Source: Trinickia acidisoli
GTDB taxonomy: Bacteria; Pseudomonadota; Gammaproteobacteria; Burkholderiales; Burkholderiaceae
DNA: 64,000 bases
Direction: 5' to 3'
NCBI RefSeq assembly: GCF_017315725.1
Contig: NZ_JAFLRG010000001.1
Location: 1,054,001 to 1,118,000, forward strand
A program made the position numbers and the translations under genes. This document shows positions 58,951 to 64,000 of the stretch, piece by piece (the stretch's first letter is position 1; every line of letters begins with the position of its first letter). Under the pieces are notes generated by a model. The model was not told the DNA's origin. It saw nothing but the letters and a program-made list of their open reading frames with translations, and searched no databases.

Positions 58951-61620
58951 CTACGAGTTCGCCCGCGTTGCCTGGATATCGAGCATCAATTGCATGACCT
59001 CCCCGGGCGTCCACGGTATGACCGTTGCATAGTTGTCCTGCAACCGGGTCGACAGCTCGCTGACGGCGCCTCCGATTTGCAGCGCTTGATACACCACGGT
59101 GGCGCAGTTATTGGTGAGTGCTTCGTAAAGATTGTTTTCGTCGGCTAGATACGGCTCCCACCACGCTTTTATTTTTGCTTCGTCGATGCCCTGGAGCGAA
59201 AGAACCAGGGGCGGGGCCGATCCCTGTTTGTCTAGATCGTTTTGATAGCTGACGTCTTCGGGCGGTGCGTGCTTGCCCATATAGGCCGGAGGCAAGAATG
59301 ACATCACAAGAAAGCCGTACGGCCACCAGCCGAGATAAGTGCCGTCGGAAAGCATCATCGACGTGTGTCCCGAATAACGCGAGGTGAGACGGGTTGGCCA
59401 GACGTAGACCAGGGTCGATCCGGCGGGCGGTCCGCTGGCCTCGACGCTATCGTAGGAGAAGGTCGACCAACTGACGGTGCCAGCCGCGTTCTGATTGGGA
59501 ATGGTCTCGTCGACCGTGAAGGTGTAGATTTCCCCGGTTGCGATGTTCCAGGCTTTGATGCTGTCGATCTGCAGTCCGTTGGGGAGGAAGTGATGGTTGC
59601 CGAGCAGGCTCAGCGTCGTGAGGTCGGTGGTGTTGAGCTGCAGCGCAAAGGCATAGCTCTGCCCGGCTTGCCAGCCACCCTGCATGAAGAGCCCGCGCTT
59701 CGCGTCGCCGGACACCTTGACCATTAACTCTCCGTAGTACGCATGCGGCATATTGGCGGACACGGTGAAGGTGAGCATCCAGTTGCGGCTGTTGACCGGA
59801 AGCGGCGCGTCCGCGGACGCGGTCAGAGTGCGCGACTCGCTTTGGGTTCCGGTCGAAGATTCGGCCTCGGCTTGCTCTCTGGCGCCTTCCGCGCCGAGCA
59901 GACGGACATAGACCGTCTGCGATTGCAGGCCCGCGACGAATCCTTCTCCCGCGCAAAAGCTATCGGCCGCGCCGGCGACGGGCGCCCACAGGTTGAAACT
60001 CGGTAGATATTCCTGAACCGAGCTTTTGTCCGACGCTAGGCCATAGAGTGCTATACCGGACGCACAGAGCTGCGCAAAGCCCGAGCCGATCGAGGTCCAT
60101 TGCATCGGCGTGCCTGAATAGAGGAACACCGCGCCCGCGGCGTCTACACCATAAAGATTATTGCCGGCCGCCACGATGCTGGCCATCGCGCTGCCGATCG
60201 TGCTCCAGTCGGTCGTACCGGATGGGCACATCTGCACGCTTTGTCCGTCTTCCGCGATGGCGAAGCAGTAACTGTCGTTCGCGCAGACCGTTTGGAATGG
60301 CCCGCCCATCGACATCCATTCGTTCGGTGTGTCGGTGTACATCCAGACCGTGCCTTGCCCGTCGACGCCGTGCAGCGCGTTCAGCGCCGGGATCAACTGC
60401 GTCATCGGGCCGCCGAACGTGGACGTGCTGCCGATCGTGGACCATGCCAGTGTCGCGGCATCGAGGCACATGACCGCGGTCTCATCGGACGTGATCGAAT
60501 ACACGGCATCGCTCGTGCCCACGTATTGGCTGGCAGCGGGGCCGTTCATGGCGGTCCACTCGCCGACGGTCGCGGAAAACAACGACAGAGTGTTCTGAGC
60601 ATCGACGGCGTATAACAGACCGCCGCCGCTGAAGATTCCCGTGAAGCCCGAGCCGACTTCCAGCCATCCCGACATCGGCTCGACCGGCGGCGAGGGTAGT
60701 TCGCTCCAGCCGCCCCAGTTGCCGCCCGGCGAATTTTGGCTGATGGTCCACAGCGCGCCGCCGTATTCGATCGAGAAAAGCCGGACGTTGCCGTTATTCT
60801 GGCCGGCCGCGGCGGTGCGGGACATCTGCGCGTTCTGCCCTTTGAAGCCGGGGCCTTCCCAATTGCTCCACGATCCGCCGGGCGTCGTTTGATACAGCGT
60901 CCAGATCTCGCCGGTTTCATCGGTTGCCCAGAGTTCGACTCCGCGGTTTCCCCATTGCTGGGACGCCGAAATCTGATGAAACGGCTTCGGCTGATTCGCG
61001 ATGCCGGGGCCGGACCAACCGCCCCAGTTCCCGCCTGGCGAAAGTTGTCCGATCGACCAGACCTGGCCGTTTGTATCGAGCGAAAACAGCATTACGCAGC
61101 CGGTATTTTGTTCGGCGGCCGCGACCCGCGTCATGGGAACGCTCTGCCCCTTGAAGCCGGGGCCTTCCCAATTGCTCCAAGATCCGCCCGGCGTGGTTTG
61201 GTAGAGCGTCCAAATTTGGCCGTCCGCATCGATCGCCCAGAGTTCGACGCCGCGATTTCCGCTTTGCTGCGATGCCGCTATGGGCCCGAATGTGCGTGGC
61301 TGGTCATGCAACCAGGGGCCGCTCCAACTCCCCCAATTGCCTCCTGGCGACATTTGCGGGATGCACCAGACACTTCCTTCCATGTCGGTCATGAACAGCA
61401 TGAGGCAACCGGTATTCTGATCGGCCGCGGCGACTTGCCAGGCCGGCACTGACTGCCCTTTGAACCCTGGTCCTTCCCAACTGCTCCATGCGCCCCCGGC
61501 GGTGGTTTGGTAGAGCGTCCATATCTGGCCCGACAAGTCTGTTGTCCAGAGTTCTACGCCGCGATTGCCGCTTTGCTGCGCAGCGGCGATGGCATGAACC
61601 ACTTCTGATGTGCTCGTCAT
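58951..61620 (-). CDS. Multidomain double-propeller lectin with NlpC/P60-like C-terminus
   Basis: An 889-aa protein without a signal peptide. Domain 1 (about 5-306): three near-identical 103-residue units, each with two WSxWxGP blades (NRGVELWTTD...GQIWTLYQTT...GGAWSSWEGPG), like the PLL fucose-binding propeller family. Domain 2 (about 318-575): five or six weaker W-containing blades, tectonin-like. A linker (about 578-605) is Glu/Ser-rich. Domain 3 (about 612-712): PLAT-like beta sandwich (NWMLTFTVSANMP..., HHFLPNGLQIDSIKAWN). Domain 4 (about 733-889): His752 (YSGHTSMML) followed by Cys839 (TNNCATVVYQAL), the order of circularly permuted NlpC/P60 (YaeF/LRAT-like) thiol hydrolases. The ATG at 61620 has GGAGA seven bases upstream; an in-frame TTG lies two codons earlier. 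No known complete homologue is recognised. Confidence 0.8.
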   Translation of the reverse strand: MTSTSEVVHAIAAAQQSGNRGVELWTTDLSGQIWTLYQTTAGGAWSSWEGPGFKGQSVPAWQVAAADQNTGCLMLFMTDMEGSVWCIPQMSPGGNWGSWSGPWLHDQPRTFGPIAASQQSGNRGVELWAIDADGQIWTLYQTTPGGSWSNWEGPGFKGQSVPMTRVAAAEQNTGCVMLFSLDTNGQVWSIGQLSPGGNWGGWSGPGIANQPKPFHQISASQQWGNRGVELWATDETGEIWTLYQTTPGGSWSNWEGPGFKGQNAQMSRTAAAGQNNGNVRLFSIEYGGALWTISQNSPGGNWGGWSELPSPPVEPMSGWLEVGSGFTGIFSGGGLLYAVDAQNTLSLFSATVGEWTAMNGPAASQYVGTSDAVYSITSDETAVMCLDAATLAWSTIGSTSTFGGPMTQLIPALNALHGVDGQGTVWMYTDTPNEWMSMGGPFQTVCANDSYCFAIAEDGQSVQMCPSGTTDWSTIGSAMASIVAAGNNLYGVDAAGAVFLYSGTPMQWTSIGSGFAQLCASGIALYGLASDKSSVQEYLPSFNLWAPVAGAADSFCAGEGFVAGLQSQTVYVRLLGAEGAREQAEAESSTGTQSESRTLTASADAPLPVNSRNWMLTFTVSANMPHAYYGELMVKVSGDAKRGLFMQGGWQAGQSYAFALQLNTTDLTTLSLLGNHHFLPNGLQIDSIKAWNIATGEIYTFTVDETIPNQNAAGTVSWSTFSYDSVEASGPPAGSTLVYVWPTRLTSRYSGHTSMMLSDGTYLGWWPYGFLVMSFLPPAYMGKHAPPEDVSYQNDLDKQGSAPPLVLSLQGIDEAKIKAWWEPYLADENNLYEALTNNCATVVYQALQIGGAVSELSTRLQDNYATVIPWTPGEVMQLMLDIQATRANS
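60703..61608 (-). repeat. 309-bp tandem repeats encoding the lectin propeller
   Basis: Three in-frame units with a 309-bp period (unit starts near 61608, 61299 and 60990 on the minus strand). For example CCTTCCCAATTGCTCCA occurs at about 60853 and 61162 with a close variant near 61474. High DNA identity suggests recent duplication or gene conversion. Confidence 0.85.
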
Positions 61621-62317
61621 TCCCAAGTCTCCATGGTTATCGTTCGTCTTCTTCTACTTCCATGCAACACGCCATGATCCTGATGGCACCGGCGTGGAAC
61701 GCGTCGATGCGAATCGAGGCCGTGACGCTCGTTTCGAAGCCCCGGCGCACGAGGTGCCGGGGCTTCGGATTTCGTTCGCTTCATAAAGCACGTATCGGCG
61801 AACGTTTTATTCGGACATGCCATGGGCAATGGCGTGGCCTGTCGACCACGCTATTGATTGAAATGGATGTTTGCGGCGCTGGATGGATTAAGAAGATTAT
61901 GCATCTAAATGATGCTGGCGCAATATTTCGTTTGATTGGTTTGCTATCACATTCGCTATATGCATGTGTACGACGACGCTGCGCAATCTCTTCCGTTCGA
62001 GATCGAATGCTACTCTGGCTTTAGGATTGGGCTGCTACGGAAGATTTGTAATCTCTTGTATTGCCGATCGATTTTTGAATTCCTATCGGGAATATGAGTC
62101 GTGTAATTCTCGCGTGATTTGATGCAGAACGTTATTCCTGACAATCTGGTCGGCGAGTGTCTTTCGAATTCTTTTTGATCGCAGGTTATCCCGGTGGAAC
62201 CGAATCTGCGAGTTGTCGGACGGGGAGGCCTGTCGCGGAAGAACGGCGCCCGCAATTTCGATAAATAAATGTAAGGCACCCCGTGAGGAGGCACCTTACT
62301 CTGAATCCAACGATGCG
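61621..62317. other. AT-rich gap upstream of the propeller gene
   Basis: Nearly 700 bp without a convincing gene; lower in GC than the window average. It ends with a hairpin (GTAAGGCACC ... GGCACCTTAC, 62271-62299) next to the RidA gene. Confidence 0.5.
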
Positions 62318-62671
62318 TTAGGCGAGCGCCACTACCGCGATCTCGACGAGCAGATGCGATGACGCGAGTTTTGCCTCGACGGTGGCTCGCGTCGGCGCGC
62401 AGCCTTGCGGTACCCAGGCGTCCCAGATCTCGTTCATGCCGGCGAAATCGCGCTCGATGTTCGCGAGCCAGACTTGCGCGGAGACGAGCCGCGTCTTGTC
62501 GATACCGGCCTTGTCGAGAAAGCCGTCGATTTTCTCGAGAACCTTCGCGGTTTGGATTCTCACATCGGGCGCCGGATCGGCCGACGTTTGGCCGCCGATG
62601 AACACGAGGCCCGCCGCTTTGACGACGCGGCTCATTCGCTGGTTCGTATCGATTCGAGTGATGTCGGACAT
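62318..62671 (-). CDS. RidA-family (YjgF/UK114) protein
   Basis: A 117-aa trimeric RidA-like protein: ITRIDTNQRMSRVVKAAGLV, FIGGQTSADPAPDVRIQTAKV and the substrate-contact Arg in PTRATVEAKLASS. Family members deaminate reactive enamine/imine products. It begins at 62671, about 130 bp downstream of an FAD-dependent amine oxidoreductase, a sensible partnership for removing imine products. Confidence 0.88.
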   Translation of the reverse strand: MSDITRIDTNQRMSRVVKAAGLVFIGGQTSADPAPDVRIQTAKVLEKIDGFLDKAGIDKTRLVSAQVWLANIERDFAGMNEIWDAWVPQGCAPTRATVEAKLASSHLLVEIAVVALA

Positions 62672-62800
62672 ACAGTGATCTCCCTCGCCGTGACGGCGAT
62701 ACAAGAGGGTCGAGGAACGCCGCGCGGATCGCGCGACCGGGAACAGGCGTTGCGCGTCGCGACGAAACGCGGGCGGCGCGGTGCATGCATAAAGTTAGGA

Positions 62801-63985
62801 CTACTGATGAACAGCGACGCTGACCTGCAATCCTTCCGCCGACGATCGCGAGAACCGATCGATCGCGAATGCGTCGAGCGATAGCGACACCGCACCGTCG
62901 AGCATCATCTCGGAGACGAGCCAACCGCAGCCCGGCCCCAACTGGAAGCCGCTGCCGCAATATCCGAACGAGTAGTAAAGATTCTCGGCCGTGCGGCTTG
63001 CGGAAATGATGGGCAGTGAATCGTCGGTGAATGCTTCGACGCCGGCCCATGCGCGATTGATGCCGAGATCGCGCAAGTGCGGGAACAGATCGACGACGGT
63101 GCGGGCGCTGCGCGCAAGACTCATGAAGTCCACTTCGCCATGCCGTCCCTGTAAATCGGCGATGCCGATCAATTTGCCGCCGATCACGACCGTGCCGTTG
63201 TCGAACTGCTTGAATGACAGCGGCCTTCCGGTCGCGCCGAGTGTTGCCCGGCAGAACGGCGCGACGCGATGCGTGACCATCAACATCAAACCTTCCGGAT
63301 GCACGGGCACGGGTTCCCCTGCCTGACGCGCCAGCTCGCCCGACCATGCACCCGCTGCGATGAGGAGTTTCTCCGCCGCGAATAGCCCGCGCGGCGTGTG
63401 TGCGTACCAGCGTGCGCCGCGCTGTTCGATCCGCGTGACGAGTGTGTTTTCGTGAAAGCGCACACCTTGCCGCTGCGCGGCGAGCCGAAATGCAGTGGTC
63501 GTGCGAAACGGCAGGGCATAGCCGTCGCGTTCGACCCAGATTCCGCCCGTGACATGCTTGGCAAGCGCCGGTTCGAGTTCGCGCACCGCTTCGCGATCGA
63601 TGAGTCTTTCGTGGGTGAAACCATGCGCTTCCAGCAAGGCCACGCGCTCGCGACACACGTCGAGTTCGGCTTCGGTTTCGGCGATCTTCAATTGTCCCGA
63701 CGCGACGAAGCCGCCGTCATCGCCCACGATCTCGGGCAGCGCATGCCAGATCTCGCGCGACACCAGCGCGAGCGGGATTTCCTCGAGCGGGCGCCCGAGC
63801 GTGCGCACGCCGCCGGCGTTGACGCCCGACGAATGGCGCGCGACGTAGTCGGCCTCGAGCACGATCACGCTCACGTCGCGACGGGCCAAATGGAAGGCAC
63901 TGCTCGTGCCGTGCAATCCCCCGCCGATGACGAGAACGTCCGCTGCCTCCACGACGCTCGCGCTCTGATGCGATAGATCATTCAC
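62801..63985 (-). CDS. FAD-dependent D-amino-acid/glycine oxidase-type oxidoreductase
   Basis: A 394-aa DAO-family flavoprotein: the FAD motif VLVIGGGLHGTSSAFHLARR, VARHSSGVNAGGVRTLGRP and the C-terminal GYCGSGFQLGPGCGWLVSEM. It oxidises an amine or amino acid, producing an imine. The GTG at 63985 has GGAGAG upstream and is preferred over a TTG at 63991. Substrate not readable. Confidence 0.88.
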   Translation of the reverse strand: MNDLSHQSASVVEAADVLVIGGGLHGTSSAFHLARRDVSVIVLEADYVARHSSGVNAGGVRTLGRPLEEIPLALVSREIWHALPEIVGDDGGFVASGQLKIAETEAELDVCRERVALLEAHGFTHERLIDREAVRELEPALAKHVTGGIWVERDGYALPFRTTTAFRLAAQRQGVRFHENTLVTRIEQRGARWYAHTPRGLFAAEKLLIAAGAWSGELARQAGEPVPVHPEGLMLMVTHRVAPFCRATLGATGRPLSFKQFDNGTVVIGGKLIGIADLQGRHGEVDFMSLARSARTVVDLFPHLRDLGINRAWAGVEAFTDDSLPIISASRTAENLYYSFGYCGSGFQLGPGCGWLVSEMMLDGAVSLSLDAFAIDRFSRSSAEGLQVSVAVHQ

Positions 63986-64000
63986 CGGCAAGCTCTCCGA

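Noticed and set aside
62010..63656. Long minus-strand open frame across RidA and the oxidoreductase
   Set aside because: It is a shadow frame of the real RidA and FAD-oxidoreductase genes, which have full family motifs.

Overview
The window is high-GC DNA from a beta-proteobacterium of the Burkholderiaceae (Burkholderia / Paraburkholderia / Trinickia type). This follows from the lipid A-core genes with a Kdo 3-hydroxylase, the ureDABCEFG order with nearby rhodanese and pcm genes, the nusB-ribH-ribBA cluster, a Burkholderia-style 16-stranded porin and the overall codon use. No replication origin, rRNA operon or CRISPR array is visible.

Layout. 0-4.3 kb: a cut-off DUF2242 lipoprotein gene, then waaC, kdoO and waaA (inner core LPS). 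4.4-9.9 kb: a complete urease operon on the minus strand (ureD, A, B, C, E, F, G). 9.9-15.4 kb: housekeeping and envelope genes (rhodanese, pcm, YkgJ-type protein, DUF1439 lipoprotein, uppP, trmB, an LprI-like protein). 15.6-18.6 kb: a small accessory patch at a tRNA-Gly(CCC), with one DUF1493 gene, an insertion sequence with a DDE transposase, and a second, broken DUF1493 copy. 18.6-31.8 kb: mostly conserved genes, including an rpsU paralogue, a fluoride riboswitch with crcB and DUF190, an AnsA/ReAII-type asparaginase, ubiD, a lytic transglycosylase, an aminotransferase, nusB, ribH and a RibB-RibA-like protein whose second domain has lost its zinc-site cysteines. 31.9-37.6 kb: a tightly overlapping iron operon behind a near-perfect Fur box (siderophore receptor, PiuC-type hydroxylase, PepSY membrane protein, TonB, ExbB, ExbD). 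37.8-44.5 kb: two tiny secreted or lipid-anchored proteins, a divergent marR / DHA2 efflux pair with a palindromic operator, satP-acs for acetate use, and amt. 44.7-48.1 kb: molybdate/tungstate uptake, with a binding protein, a fused permease-ATPase and a divergent molbindin. 48.2-53.6 kb: a BCCT transporter, a LysR regulator, an orphan SdhC-like membrane protein and a porin.

53.6-62.3 kb is an accessory region with long gene-poor, AT-richer gaps. It holds an orphan sulfotransferase, a secreted GH54 arabinofuranosidase with a CBM42 domain (a family best known from fungi), a Phd/RelE-type toxin-antitoxin pair, a secreted alpha/beta-hydrolase and an 889-residue multidomain protein. The last is the most unusual item: a PLL-like lectin propeller made of three 103-residue repeats, a second tectonin-like propeller, a PLAT-like beta domain and a C-terminal His-then-Cys domain that looks like a circularly permuted NlpC/P60 (papain-like) hydrolase. 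The architecture suggests a lectin-guided effector or toxin. The window closes with a RidA-family protein and an FAD-dependent amine oxidoreductase on the minus strand.

All functions are inferred from reading motifs; no database search was run. Starts were chosen from homologous N-termini, ribosome-binding sites and overlaps with neighbours, and often differ from the longest open frame.
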